64,000 nt of DNA from Acidobacteria bacterium UBA2990 (GTDB lineage: Bacteria; Acidobacteriota; Vicinamibacteria; Vicinamibacterales; UBA8438), in NCBI GenBank assembly GCA_002347025.1, contig DEAE01000029.1, positions 1-64,000 on the forward strand. The letters are read 5' to 3'. The translations under genes were made by a program, and so were the position numbers. This document shows, piece after piece, positions 51,592 to 61,082 of this stretch. The notes under the pieces were generated by a model, which was given only the letters and a program-made list of their open reading frames with translations, was not told the origin of the DNA and did no database searches. Each line of letters begins with the position of its first letter. Positions within the stretch are counted from its first letter, which is position 1.

Positions 51592-54047
51592 GACTCCGAT
51601 CTCCTCATCAGAAATGGATCACTAGCAACAATGGCCTGGATGACGGTATGAAATCGGAAGTCGTCGATTTCAGCTTCACTCACAATACGTCGCAATGTGG
51701 GCATGTCTGCGTGACCCAACCCACGACCCAATGCATAAGTCATCAGCTTTTCCGCTACGGTAAAGATAAACTGTTCGGGCCGTTCAATCAGCGCTTCCCT
51801 GAACTCCACGATCCCCTCAAAAGCCCGGCCGTCAGGCAGCACGCCAGAGTCATCGATTGCATTAAACGAGGCATCTACCTCGCGCCAACGCCCAATTGCG
51901 TCAAAGTGCTCTAGGGCAAAACCCAGCGGGTCGATCATCGAGTGACAGGCCGCACAGGCTGGATTATTACGGTGCTGTTCCATCCTGGCTCGAAGTGTGG
52001 GGCGTTTAGCTTGATTACGGGTGTCATCCAAGGCCGGCACATTTGGTGGCGGGTCTGGTGGCGGCGAACCTAACAGGTTATTTAGAATCCATTTGCCTCG
52101 CAAAACCGGCGAGGTCCGTATCGCGTGGGAACTGAGTGTCAGCACGCTACCGTGTCCCAAGATACCTGCACGGTTTGTCTCGGGTGGCAGCGATACTCGT
52201 CGAAAATGGCTGCCGGTTACACCAGCCAATCCATAGTGGTCAGCCAATCTTTCGTTGACGAAGGTGTAATCGGCCGTGAGGAGCTCGATAACTGGGCGGT
52301 TAAGTCGGACGACACCATCAAACAGCAGTTCGGTCTCACGCAGCATGCTCTGTCGCAGTGATTCATCGAAAGCCACAGAGAAAGGTTCGCCAGGCCGCAC
52401 TGTTGTTTCGAGGTTGCGAAGCTCTAGCCATTGAGCTGCGAAATTTGTTGTTAATGAAAGCGATCGAGAGTCAGCTATCATCCGGCGAACCTGACCCGAA
52501 AGGATCTGAGGTTGACGGAGTTGGCCGTCTTCTGCGAGCGTTAGCAGCTCATCGTCTGGAATACTGCTCCACAAGAAAAACGAAAGCCTCGAAGCAAGCT
52601 CAATATCGCTAATCGGGTACGACACACTCGGTGAAACGCCCTCGGGATCCAGTTCGACTCGATAAAGAAATTCAGGACTGACCAGTAATCGCCGCAAAGC
52701 CATCTCGATTCCGAGATCAAAGGTAGCACCTGTTTCAGCTCGTTCCTGCAGGTAGAAGCTCATGAGCTCAGCGACTTCTGTGTCTGTAGCAGGACGTCGG
52801 TAGGCACGGCGCGAAAGGTTTGACAATATCTGTCTAGCACATTCCGTCTGCTCTGCATCACTCTTCGGCCTACACGTGAAGATTTTTCTTCGGGCGTCCG
52901 TGTCACCAACCCCCGTTGAGTCAAATGGACCCGTAACGGTGACACTTCGCACGAAGGGTTGGGCCCCTGCCCGTCCTCCAGCATTGCCAGAAACGCGGGG
53001 GTTCGAAAAGGGTTGCCTGACCTTTTCCACTAAGGCAGACGCCTTCTTAAAGAATGTGACCCCCACTTGATGTGAGCCACTCATGAGGGGAAGACGGAGG
53101 TCGATCACCGAAGCGTTAGCATATGGGTTGTCGCCGCCTTCAGTATTGGGCCCTACTGTAAAGACTGCAGCTTGTTCTCCGTCCACCATCACTTCAAGGT
53201 CGTGATTATGTGAAAGCCGTCTAGTGCCCGTTAACTCGATACGTAAGTTGTAGTCAGCGTCTCGAGGAAAGAGGTGACCGAACAGTAAACCTCCCCTGCT
53301 ACCAAAGGGCAAACCGTCTACGCGCACATTCTGAGGAAGGTCTTGGGCTGCAGAGTAAGTATCTGCTGTAGTCGCAGACACGGGACTCCCTACAGCCCAC
53401 CGGCTGATTTTTCGGGCTGCGTTCAGGTAACTCTCGAGAAGAGCCTGCGACATACCAAGCACACCGCCGATGTTGTCGAATCCGAAACTAGAATCATCGG
53501 CCGGTAAGAAGTCAACTGCCTCGATCTCAAGTCCAAGAAGGTCTCGGATCGAATTCCGATATTCAGTGCGGTTCAATCGATGGAATGTTGCTGTGCGCCC
53601 AGGATCCCGCTCTATTGCCCAAGCTTCATCAAGTTCATTTTCCAACCAGCCCGAAAAACTTTGAAGTTCGTCTTCCCCTGGTCGAGGACGACCGGCTGGG
53701 GGCATTAGCCCTCCCCGTAATTTTCGGACAACCTTCTCCCACTCATTTGGGTTGGCGCCAACCGCCGCCAAGTCAAGGCTGTCCAATTTCAACCCCACTG
53801 CCCGGAGTTGGTCAATCAGTGGTGAGGTTGGCTGATCTCGCCCATCAACAACTTCTTGGTTGTGACATTGAACACAATAACGGTCGAGGAGTAATCGGTG
53901 GGCGCCAAGTGGCTCCTCTTCGACCTCTTGTTCTTGAGGGAAAACTTCAGGACTTGGTGCTTTTACCGGTCGACCGCTTGATGCTGCGATCCGTGGGGCT
54001 ATCACTAGAGACAGGATGATCACAGGCAGAGCGAGTTTGTCTTTCAC
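51588..54047 (-). CDS. DUF1592-type multi-domain diheme protein (DUF1587/1592/1588/1585, cluster 1)
   Basis: The 819-residue protein (GTG start 54047) has a signal peptide. An N-terminal cytochrome c-type domain carries CVQCH (near residue 58) and the helix EWEKVVRKLRGGLMPPAGRPRP. The DUF1587/1595 block (FHRLNRTEYRNSIRDLLGLE) follows, then a carbohydrate-binding-like beta domain (about 240-370), DUF1592 (LASRLSFFLWSSIPDDELL), DUF1588 (RAGILGHGSVLTLSSHAIRT) and a C-terminal CAACH heme site with DUF1585. Members probably act as periplasmic redox proteins with two c hemes, but no reaction is known. It is the first gene of the DUF1592-DUF1552-ankyrin operon. Confidence 0.92.
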   Translation of the reverse strand: MKDKLALPVIILSLVIAPRIAASSGRPVKAPSPEVFPQEQEVEEEPLGAHRLLLDRYCVQCHNQEVVDGRDQPTSPLIDQLRAVGLKLDSLDLAAVGANPNEWEKVVRKLRGGLMPPAGRPRPGEDELQSFSGWLENELDEAWAIERDPGRTATFHRLNRTEYRNSIRDLLGLEIEAVDFLPADDSSFGFDNIGGVLGMSQALLESYLNAARKISRWAVGSPVSATTADTYSAAQDLPQNVRVDGLPFGSRGGLLFGHLFPRDADYNLRIELTGTRRLSHNHDLEVMVDGEQAAVFTVGPNTEGGDNPYANASVIDLRLPLMSGSHQVGVTFFKKASALVEKVRQPFSNPRVSGNAGGRAGAQPFVRSVTVTGPFDSTGVGDTDARRKIFTCRPKSDAEQTECARQILSNLSRRAYRRPATDTEVAELMSFYLQERAETGATFDLGIEMALRRLLVSPEFLYRVELDPEGVSPSVSYPISDIELASRLSFFLWSSIPDDELLTLAEDGQLRQPQILSGQVRRMIADSRSLSLTTNFAAQWLELRNLETTVRPGEPFSVAFDESLRQSMLRETELLFDGVVRLNRPVIELLTADYTFVNERLADHYGLAGVTGSHFRRVSLPPETNRAGILGHGSVLTLSSHAIRTSPVLRGKWILNNLLGSPPPDPPPNVPALDDTRNQAKRPTLRARMEQHRNNPACAACHSMIDPLGFALEHFDAIGRWREVDASFNAIDDSGVLPDGRAFEGIVEFREALIERPEQFIFTVAEKLMTYALGRGLGHADMPTLRRIVSEAEIDDFRFHTVIQAIVASDPFLMRRSES

Positions 54048-54186
54048 TCAAACACCCCGTAGTCAGGCATAGATGGTAGCCTTAAGTTTAGCAGATTAGA
54101 CCATTTTCCGGTCATCTACCCGATGGAACAGGCAGTTTCTTGATTAGCAATCATCCGCTCACAGCTGGGTTCAGCTAACATCCCAA

Positions 54187-56310
54187 GTGATGGATAAGTT
54201 TTTTGCTGTTACAGCCAGAGGCACCGAACAGGTTCTTGCAGAGGAACTACATGAGATTGGCATTGTCACCGTCGAAGCCCTACGCGGTGGAGTCGGGTTT
54301 GAAGGAAATTTGACTGAGGCTTACCTCGCTTGCCTCTGGTCTCGAGTCGCGAGCCGGATTCTGCTACCGATTCACACCTTTGAAGCTTTTGGCGCTAGTG
54401 ACCTTTACGACGGGGTCAGCTCGATCGATTGGACACTCCATCTTGATGCCACACAAACCCTCGCGGTTGATGTCGCGGGGAAGAATGCCTCTGCAGGTCC
54501 AGGTCACTTCATTACCCTTAAGGCCAAAGACGCTATCGTGGATCGGATTCGCCAACATGGCCAGTCTCGCCCAAACATTGACAGTGTTCGACCAGACGTC
54601 CGGGTCAATTTGCATGTGCGCGGCCCAAAAGTGACTGTCAATATCGATCTCTCTGGCAGAGGTCTTCACCGAAGGGGGTTCGATCGAGTGGGTACCGAGG
54701 CACCGTTAAAGGAGAATCTGGCAGCCGCTATACTTCGACTTGCGGGGTGGACGCCGAAACACTCTTCCTGTCCCCTCTTCGATCCCATGTGTGGTTCTGG
54801 AACAATACTAATGGAAGCTGCCTGGATGGCTCTTAATGTAGCTCCAGGTATAAATCGAAAACACCGAGGGGATAAAGGTTGGAGGGGACACGATTTAGTG
54901 CTCTGGGAGCGTTTACGGCAGCAGGCCCTGGAACGTTCCAAGGCGGCCGCTGGAGAGACCCTTTTAATCGCCGGGACGGATCGGTCTGATCAGGCAATTT
55001 CCTACACCTGTGAAAACCTGAAGCGGGCGGGGCTTGAATCGGCAGTACAAGTGGAAAAGCGTGATCTTAGCCAGGTTACCCACCCCTTCGACCGGCCTGG
55101 TATTTTGATCACGAACCCGCCCTACGGCGAACGCCTTGGCAATACAAGGGAACTCGGCCCCCTCTATGAACTCCTTGGAGATACCCTCAAGCGACGATTT
55201 CCTGGCTGGCAAGCGTGGATCTTGAGTGGAAACCAGAGTCTCACCAAGCGTATTGGCTTGCGATCCAGATCCAAGCATATTGTTTTTAATGGCCCTATCG
55301 AATCCAAATTATTGGAAATCCCAATCTCTGCCAAGAGGATTGCCGGAGAGCTCCGCCCAGGCTGGCGTCGACCCAGCAAGGAGTCTCAAGGTTTGCTCAC
55401 CCGACTCCAAAAGAATCTCCGCAAATTACGTCCCTGGGCAACGCGTGGGCATCTGACATGCTATCGGCTCTATGACGCCGAGGTTCCCCATTACAATGTT
55501 GCAATTGACTGGTATGATGGATGGGTTCGCATCGAAGAGTATCTGCGGCCAAGCAAGATACCCCAGAGAGATGCTGACCAGCATCTTTTTGACACGAGGC
55601 TTGTAGTAGAAGAGGCACTAGAAATCAATTCCAACTCAATCGTGCTTCGGGTTGCAGAAACACAAGCTGCCTCGCCGTCGGAGAAAGATATTGAAGGGCC
55701 TGATTTTCTCACCATCGATGAGGGCGGCTCACGTTTTAAGATCAACATAGAATCTCACTGGGAGCCCGGCTTGCGACTGGAAGAGCGCTCCCTGCGAGCC
55801 CGTATCCAGAAACAGTCACTCAATTCCCATTTCCTCAATTTATTTGCGTACACGTGTACAGCCTCAGTTGCGGCAGCAATCGGCGGAGCGGAGTCAAGCG
55901 TCAGCGTCGATAGTTCTCAGTATCACCTCGACTGGGGACAGAAGAATTTTTTAGCGAATGACATAGCATTGCCCAAGCATCAATTTATTCGGGCGGAAGT
56001 CGAAGATTGGCTGTCTAACAACCAACATGACAGATATGACCTGATACTAGTATCCCCGCGGACCAGTCTTGGTTCTCAGTATCTCAAGACTGAGGAGGCA
56101 GGGCTAACCCAGACACGCCTCCTTCAGAAGACCTGTAGCCTTCTGAGTAGCACCGGGGAACTTTTATTTGTGACGGCTCAGAGAACGTTCAGACCTCACT
56201 TGGTGGACTCTGCCACGTTTCGAATTAGCGATATAACGACAGAGATTACCTCTCGTGATTTTAAACAACGACCTCTATTGAAAGCCTGGTCAGTTCGACG
56301 CAGTATATGA
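54187..56310 (+). CDS. rlmL: 23S rRNA methyltransferase RlmKL; C-terminal RlmK half lacks its catalytic motif
   Basis: The 707-residue fusion has a THUMP domain (about 45-160). The RlmL Rossmann methyltransferase (about 165-390) has DPMCGSGTILMEAAW and catalytic NPPYGERLG near residue 309. An RlmK-like methyltransferase follows (about 430-705). RlmL makes m2G2445 and RlmK makes m7G2069 in E. coli 23S rRNA. In the RlmK half the SAM-binding region is recognisable (LFAYTCTASVAAAIGGAESS, VDSSQYHLDWGQKNF), but the usual D-P-P-T-F motif reads S-P-R-T-S near residue 621. The RlmL activity is probably intact and the RlmK activity is doubtful. Confidence 0.9.
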   Translation: MMDKFFAVTARGTEQVLAEELHEIGIVTVEALRGGVGFEGNLTEAYLACLWSRVASRILLPIHTFEAFGASDLYDGVSSIDWTLHLDATQTLAVDVAGKNASAGPGHFITLKAKDAIVDRIRQHGQSRPNIDSVRPDVRVNLHVRGPKVTVNIDLSGRGLHRRGFDRVGTEAPLKENLAAAILRLAGWTPKHSSCPLFDPMCGSGTILMEAAWMALNVAPGINRKHRGDKGWRGHDLVLWERLRQQALERSKAAAGETLLIAGTDRSDQAISYTCENLKRAGLESAVQVEKRDLSQVTHPFDRPGILITNPPYGERLGNTRELGPLYELLGDTLKRRFPGWQAWILSGNQSLTKRIGLRSRSKHIVFNGPIESKLLEIPISAKRIAGELRPGWRRPSKESQGLLTRLQKNLRKLRPWATRGHLTCYRLYDAEVPHYNVAIDWYDGWVRIEEYLRPSKIPQRDADQHLFDTRLVVEEALEINSNSIVLRVAETQAASPSEKDIEGPDFLTIDEGGSRFKINIESHWEPGLRLEERSLRARIQKQSLNSHFLNLFAYTCTASVAAAIGGAESSVSVDSSQYHLDWGQKNFLANDIALPKHQFIRAEVEDWLSNNQHDRYDLILVSPRTSLGSQYLKTEEAGLTQTRLLQKTCSLLSSTGELLFVTAQRTFRPHLVDSATFRISDITTEITSRDFKQRPLLKAWSVRRSI

Positions 56311-56387
56311 AGCTGTCTGGGCACTAAGGAAAACGGTCGCCTGAGTCAACTTAGTTTCGAATCCGCGTACTTGAAGAACACCGCTGT

Positions 56388-57221
56388 ATGACCATCAATT
56401 GGTTCCCCGGGCATATGAACAGGGCGAGACGAGAGATAGTTCAGTCTCTTGCTACTGTTCGTTTAGTCATCGAGGTTCTTGATGCCAGAATTCCGTTCAG
56501 TAGCGGGAATCCCGTCATTAAGACTCTGCTCGAAGACAGGCCATGCATCACGGTTCTCAACAAGTGCGACTTGGCTGATCCCGCTGCTACCGACGAGTGG
56601 CTAACTTACCTAAATGCACGGGTAGGAACCAGAGCAATAGCGTTTCATAGAGATGCGCAGGAGACCATACAAGAGATAATTGCGCTAGGTCATTCTCTGG
56701 CACCCACCCTTAACGGAAGAAAATCGGTCACCGGCATGATTCTGGGAATCCCTAATTCTGGAAAATCAACCCTCCTCAATTGTCTGGCCGGCCGCAAGGT
56801 CGCCCAGACAAGTAATAAGCCGGCAGTCACCAAGAAACAACAGCGCGTGAAAGTCCGAGATGGTCTTTGGTTCTTGGATACCCCAGGGATGCTCTGGCCC
56901 AAGCTGTCACCACCAGACTGCGGCTATCGACTGGCGCTCACCGGGGCAATACGCGATTCGGTCTTGGACCTCGAGGACATTGCTTATTTCGCTGCCCACT
57001 ATCTAATGGAACACTACCCTGCTGCACTCGCGGAGCGATATAAGTTAATGATGCCTCCACCGAACGACGAGATAGAGTTGGTTCGTGCGATTGGGCTGCG
57101 TACGGGCTGTATTGGAAAGGGAGGTCTTGTGAGTCTTGGAAAAGCGGCCCAGTTGTTCATCCGTGACATCAGACAAGGCGCTCTCGGCCCGATTAGCTTC
57201 GAACTCCCGAGTATAGACTGA
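56388..57221 (+). CDS. ylqF: Ribosome biogenesis GTPase YlqF/RbgA
   Basis: The 277-residue GTPase has the circularly permuted order of the YlqF/YawG group. It opens with INWFPGHMNRARREI. G4 (LNKCDLAD) comes before G1 (GIPNSGKST) and G3 (LDTPGMLWPK). The C-terminal RNA-binding helical domain (about 180-275) has LTGAIRDSVLDLED. RbgA promotes a late step of 50S subunit assembly. It starts 77 bases after rlmKL on the same strand, so the pair forms a small ribosome-maturation unit between the two DUF1592 clusters. Confidence 0.94.
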   Translation: MTINWFPGHMNRARREIVQSLATVRLVIEVLDARIPFSSGNPVIKTLLEDRPCITVLNKCDLADPAATDEWLTYLNARVGTRAIAFHRDAQETIQEIIALGHSLAPTLNGRKSVTGMILGIPNSGKSTLLNCLAGRKVAQTSNKPAVTKKQQRVKVRDGLWFLDTPGMLWPKLSPPDCGYRLALTGAIRDSVLDLEDIAYFAAHYLMEHYPAALAERYKLMMPPPNDEIELVRAIGLRTGCIGKGGLVSLGKAAQLFIRDIRQGALGPISFELPSID

Positions 57222-57277
57222 TTATCTCCCCATTGAAGCAGTCGTGCTGGGGCCTAGGCTGTTCTGACAACCAAAGT

Positions 57278-58609
57278 CTATACCTCAGCCAATAAAGGTA
57301 GCTGTCCAGTGCTGTCGCCGAAGTTCTCCACGTCTACACCAAATTTCTCAAGAAGGCTCAAAGATAGATTAGCAAGGGGTGTTCCCTTCGGATAGCGGAG
57401 GTGGCGATTGCCTCTGAAACCAGTGTGTTTGCCCCCAACAATAACCACCGGGACACTGTAGTTATTGTGGGTGTTGCCGTCACTCATGCCCTTGCCGTAA
57501 AGAACCACCGTGTTGTCCAGCAATGTTCCGTCTCCTTCGACGGTCGACTGAAGCTTTTCAAGGTAGTATGCAAGAGTCTGGACGTGATAGGTGTTCAATT
57601 TAGAGAAGTCCTTCATTTTCTCGGGATTGTTCCCATGGTGCGACATCGAGTGATGGGCCTCTGGCAGGCCGATCTCATCATAGGTACGATTTATGTTTTC
57701 TCGTGCCATCATAAACGATGTAACCCGTGTGACATCGGCCTGGAACGCGAGGAGCTGAAGGTCAAACATCAGTTCTGCATATTCTCGAAACGTACTTGGC
57801 ACACCTACCGGTCGCTCAGGCAGATCGAAGTCTTTGTTGTAGGATTCGGCCCGTTGGATCCGGTTTTCCACATCACGAATCGCATCTAGATATTCACCTA
57901 ATTTTGATCGATCCCGACCATCGAGTTTCTGCGAAAGTCTGGAGATTTCGTCACTGAGTCCATCGAGGATACTTCGGTCCTCCTGAACCCTTACAGCTCG
58001 GTCTTCCGCGCTATCTCCTGTGCCGAACAACCTCTCAAAGACGAAACGCGGGTTGGTCTCGGCCGGTAGCGGCATGGTGGGAGTTTTCCAAGACATCGAA
58101 TTCATATAGGCACAGGCATAGCCATGGTCGCAGGCTCCAACAACATCGTTACGATCGACTGCTACCTCGAGGGAAGAAAGTTTCGATTCTCGAGAGATCT
58201 TTTGAGCAATCAGCTGGTCCACTGTGGTCCCAGCCTGGACATCAGCTCCTTCCGTTTGCTTAGGATGAACAGAACTCATGAAAGCTGGAGCGGCCCGCGG
58301 ATGTTGGCCTCCCGTGTCGCCTTGATCCGTGGCGGGATAATTATCCAGACCGGTGAATAGCAAAGTCTGATCTCGAAACGGCTCCAAAGGCCTGAGAATG
58401 GGTGAGAATTCGAAGCCCGCCCCGTCATTAACAGGTGTCCAATCGAACATGTTGGCACCGTTTCCCACATAAATCGCTGAGAAACGAGGGAGGCGTTTGG
58501 GTGCCGCCGACATTGCGGGGGACATCGCATCGAGGAAAGGCAGAGCAAGGGTGGCACCAATTCCCCGAAGAAAGGTGCGTCGAGGCAAGGCAACCTTTGT
58601 GATTAGCAT
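57278..58609 (-). CDS. DUF1552 family protein, Tat-exported (cluster 2)
   Basis: The 443-residue protein is a paralogue of 50257-51591. The twin-arginine signal reads LPRRTFLRGIGATLALPFLDA. The family blocks AIYVGNGANMFDWTP, HPRAAPAFMSSVHPKQTEGADV, GLPEAHHSMSHHGNNP and VLYGKGMSDGNTHNNYSVP align in order with the first copy, and the conserved histidine clusters are kept. It ends cluster 2, 38 bases after the DUF1592 gene. The order here (ankyrin, DUF1592, DUF1552) differs from cluster 1 (DUF1592, DUF1552, ankyrin). Confidence 0.92.
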   Translation of the reverse strand: MLITKVALPRRTFLRGIGATLALPFLDAMSPAMSAAPKRLPRFSAIYVGNGANMFDWTPVNDGAGFEFSPILRPLEPFRDQTLLFTGLDNYPATDQGDTGGQHPRAAPAFMSSVHPKQTEGADVQAGTTVDQLIAQKISRESKLSSLEVAVDRNDVVGACDHGYACAYMNSMSWKTPTMPLPAETNPRFVFERLFGTGDSAEDRAVRVQEDRSILDGLSDEISRLSQKLDGRDRSKLGEYLDAIRDVENRIQRAESYNKDFDLPERPVGVPSTFREYAELMFDLQLLAFQADVTRVTSFMMARENINRTYDEIGLPEAHHSMSHHGNNPEKMKDFSKLNTYHVQTLAYYLEKLQSTVEGDGTLLDNTVVLYGKGMSDGNTHNNYSVPVVIVGGKHTGFRGNRHLRYPKGTPLANLSLSLLEKFGVDVENFGDSTGQLPLLAEV

Positions 58610-58646
58610 TGAAAAACCTCCACCATCTCAAGAATGGTTCAACTGT

Positions 58647-61082
58647 TCAATTCCCACGTGCGCGTGCCATGCGCAGTTGAAATAAATCACTTTCAACAAC
58701 GCCTTGTATGAGTGAACTGAATGAATACTTCTCCGCTGCCGCATCCCGTTTTATTTTCCGGATTGCTGGGGCATCGGTAGCTTCCAGCCCTCTTCCAAGA
58801 GAGTAGGTTAACAGTCTCTCAGTCACCGTCGTCAAAAATTCCTCAGAATATCCAAGCAAAAGTTGTCGCAGTTCGCCCGGTCCTGTAAATTTAGTTCCGT
58901 CGGGCAGCTCGGCGGACACATCGATCGCCATGCCTGAAGAATAAATATCCCGCCATTCGCCAATTGCGTCAAAATTTTCCAGTGCGAAGCCAAGCTGGTC
59001 CATCTGAGCGTGGCAACCGGCACAGACAGGGTTAGCCCGATGTGCGGCCATTTGTTCCCGCATCGGGAGTACCTTCCGCGGGTCTCTCTCCTCGATGAGG
59101 TCGGGTACGTTAGGTGGGGGCGGGGGTGGCGGAGCCCCCAAAATATTCTCCAAAATCCATTTCCCGCGGATGACGGGTGACGTCCGATTAGCTCGTGATG
59201 TGCCGGTGAGGATCGAGCCTTGGCCCAGAAGTCCCCGACGCACACTTTCGGCTGGAAGATTGACCCTTCGGAAACGTTCTCCGTAGATGCCAGGAATACC
59301 ATAATGCGTTGCAAGCCTTTCATTTAGAAAAGTATAGTCGGCATCCAAGAGAGTCAGGACACTGCGGTTGTCTCGAATAATGCTCTCAAAGAAAAGTTTT
59401 GTTTCCTGCTCAAAGGCTTGTCTTAGGTTGTCATCGAAATGAAACAATAACTCTGGACTCGGCTGCAATCCCGCAACGTTGCGGATGTGCAGCCATTGAC
59501 CAGCAAAGTTGTCAACCAAGGCTTGAGCCCGGTCGTCTAACAACATTCTTTGGACTTGCATGCGCAGGACATCGGATTGTCCCAGCTGGTCAGCAATAGC
59601 TAGCTCAAGCAATTCTTCGTCGGGAATACTACTCCACAAAAAGAATGACAGCCGCGACGCTAACTCCAGATCCGAAATCCTGTAAGGCGTGTCCGGAGGA
59701 ACAGTCTCTGGTTGTTCTTCCAGCCGAAACAGAAAATTTGGACTGACAAGGATTCCCCGTAGAGCCAATTCGACACCAGCCTCGAATCCCCCCCGCCTTG
59801 CGCCCTCGTGGTAGAGATCCAAAGGTGCCTTCAGATCATCTTCGGTTATGGCCCGCCTGTAGGCTTTTCTGGCAAGTTTGGAAATGATCGAAGTGGCACA
59901 AAGAGTCTCTTGTGAGCTGTTCTCCGGTTGGCAGATAAACAGTTTTCGACGGCTTGGGGATGGACTGGAGGAGGAACCATCAAGCCCTGCTGTTATGGTT
60001 ACACTTGAGATCTCTGGCTCGCCGTTTCTCGCTCGATAGGGGTCCCTCCGTAGGGACGGGGCGAACAAGTCTTCAACGTAAGCTGACGTCTTTGCGACAA
60101 AATACACTTGTACCAGATGCCCGCCAGCAGCTATTGGAATCTTAAACCTGAGTGCCTGTAATACCTTTTGACTGCGTTCATCCCCACGAAGGCCAGAAAA
60201 TTCAGCTCCCCCGACCGTTGTTGTCCACAACCGGTTTCCATCGATGCTGACATCGAGGCGGTGTCGTTCTGTTGTTATACCTTCGAATCCGCCATCGACA
60301 CCACCCTCCTTGGGGCGCAGTTCAAATAGATACTCTCCGCTTGTCGGAAAGTAGTGACGGAAGGACCCGCCGCCACGCGACCCGAAAGGAAGATCGTCGT
60401 TGACTCTCCGACCTTGGTCACGGTCGGTCGGAAAAAATCGGGTCTCAGGCGTGGGAGAGGCCTGAGGCCGACCTACTGCCATTTGTGCGATATGGGCCGC
60501 GGAGCTCAAGTATCGTTCAGCCAAAACTGAGGACAACATGAGCGCGTCGGCATTGTTGTCGAACCCGTAAGCGGCATTGTCCGCAGGTAACAAAGATGCG
60601 TCGATATCCACAGATAGTAGATCGCGGATCGCATTTCGATATTCAACACGGTTCAACCGGTGAAGGGTGGGGCGTCCCGGGTTAGGTGCCTCTTCAGCTG
60701 CACGGTCTAAGCTGGACTCCAGCCAGGTTACAACAGCTCTAGTTTGAGACTGGTTTGGACGCGGCCTTCCTGCTGGTGGCATAGCTCCGGTTCTTAACTT
60801 CCTAACCACCTCTTCCCAAGCCTTGGCATCCCGACCGATGTCAGTCAAATCTAATGCGTCAAGCGCAAGGCCGCCAGTTCTCAAACGTTCGTTGTGGCAA
60901 GAAAAACAGTATGTCCGAAAGAGTCCCTCTGCCGGTTCGACTATATCGACCTGTTCTGCGAGAATCTCCTGGAATTCTGCAGCCCTAACCTCTAGAGAAA
61001 AATTACCCGAACGACCTTGCCCAAAAGTCGTTACCTGAAGCAGGAGTATCCCGGTCGTTCGCAAGAGCAGACTGGATTTCAT
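58647..61082 (-). CDS. DUF1592-type multi-domain diheme protein (cluster 2)
   Basis: The 811-residue protein is a paralogue of 51588-54047, with the same domain order: a signal peptide, CFSCH near residue 59, the helix AWEEVVRKLRTGAMPPAGRPRP, DUF1587 (LHRLNRVEYRNAIRDLLSVD), a beta-rich domain, DUF1592 (LASRLSFFLWSSIPDEELL), DUF1588 (RRGLLGQGSILTGTSRANRT), and a C-terminal CAGCH with DUF1585 (QLGFALENFDAIGEWRD). Both heme sites are intact. Its start overlaps the ankyrin stop by 4 bases (ATGA). The role is unknown but presumably periplasmic and redox-linked. Confidence 0.92.
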   Translation of the reverse strand: MKSSLLLRTTGILLLQVTTFGQGRSGNFSLEVRAAEFQEILAEQVDIVEPAEGLFRTYCFSCHNERLRTGGLALDALDLTDIGRDAKAWEEVVRKLRTGAMPPAGRPRPNQSQTRAVVTWLESSLDRAAEEAPNPGRPTLHRLNRVEYRNAIRDLLSVDIDASLLPADNAAYGFDNNADALMLSSVLAERYLSSAAHIAQMAVGRPQASPTPETRFFPTDRDQGRRVNDDLPFGSRGGGSFRHYFPTSGEYLFELRPKEGGVDGGFEGITTERHRLDVSIDGNRLWTTTVGGAEFSGLRGDERSQKVLQALRFKIPIAAGGHLVQVYFVAKTSAYVEDLFAPSLRRDPYRARNGEPEISSVTITAGLDGSSSSPSPSRRKLFICQPENSSQETLCATSIISKLARKAYRRAITEDDLKAPLDLYHEGARRGGFEAGVELALRGILVSPNFLFRLEEQPETVPPDTPYRISDLELASRLSFFLWSSIPDEELLELAIADQLGQSDVLRMQVQRMLLDDRAQALVDNFAGQWLHIRNVAGLQPSPELLFHFDDNLRQAFEQETKLFFESIIRDNRSVLTLLDADYTFLNERLATHYGIPGIYGERFRRVNLPAESVRRGLLGQGSILTGTSRANRTSPVIRGKWILENILGAPPPPPPPNVPDLIEERDPRKVLPMREQMAAHRANPVCAGCHAQMDQLGFALENFDAIGEWRDIYSSGMAIDVSAELPDGTKFTGPGELRQLLLGYSEEFLTTVTERLLTYSLGRGLEATDAPAIRKIKRDAAAEKYSFSSLIQGVVESDLFQLRMARARGN

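Noticed and set aside
54141..54153. Small palindrome TGATT-3-AATCA upstream of rlmKL
   Set aside because: Five-base arms are expected by chance in a window this long, and no promoter element is attached.
57228..57252. Hairpin CCCC-5-AGCA-4-TGCT-GGGG between ylqF and the convergent DUF1552 gene
   Set aside because: Bulged stem without a T-tract; too weak to call a terminator.
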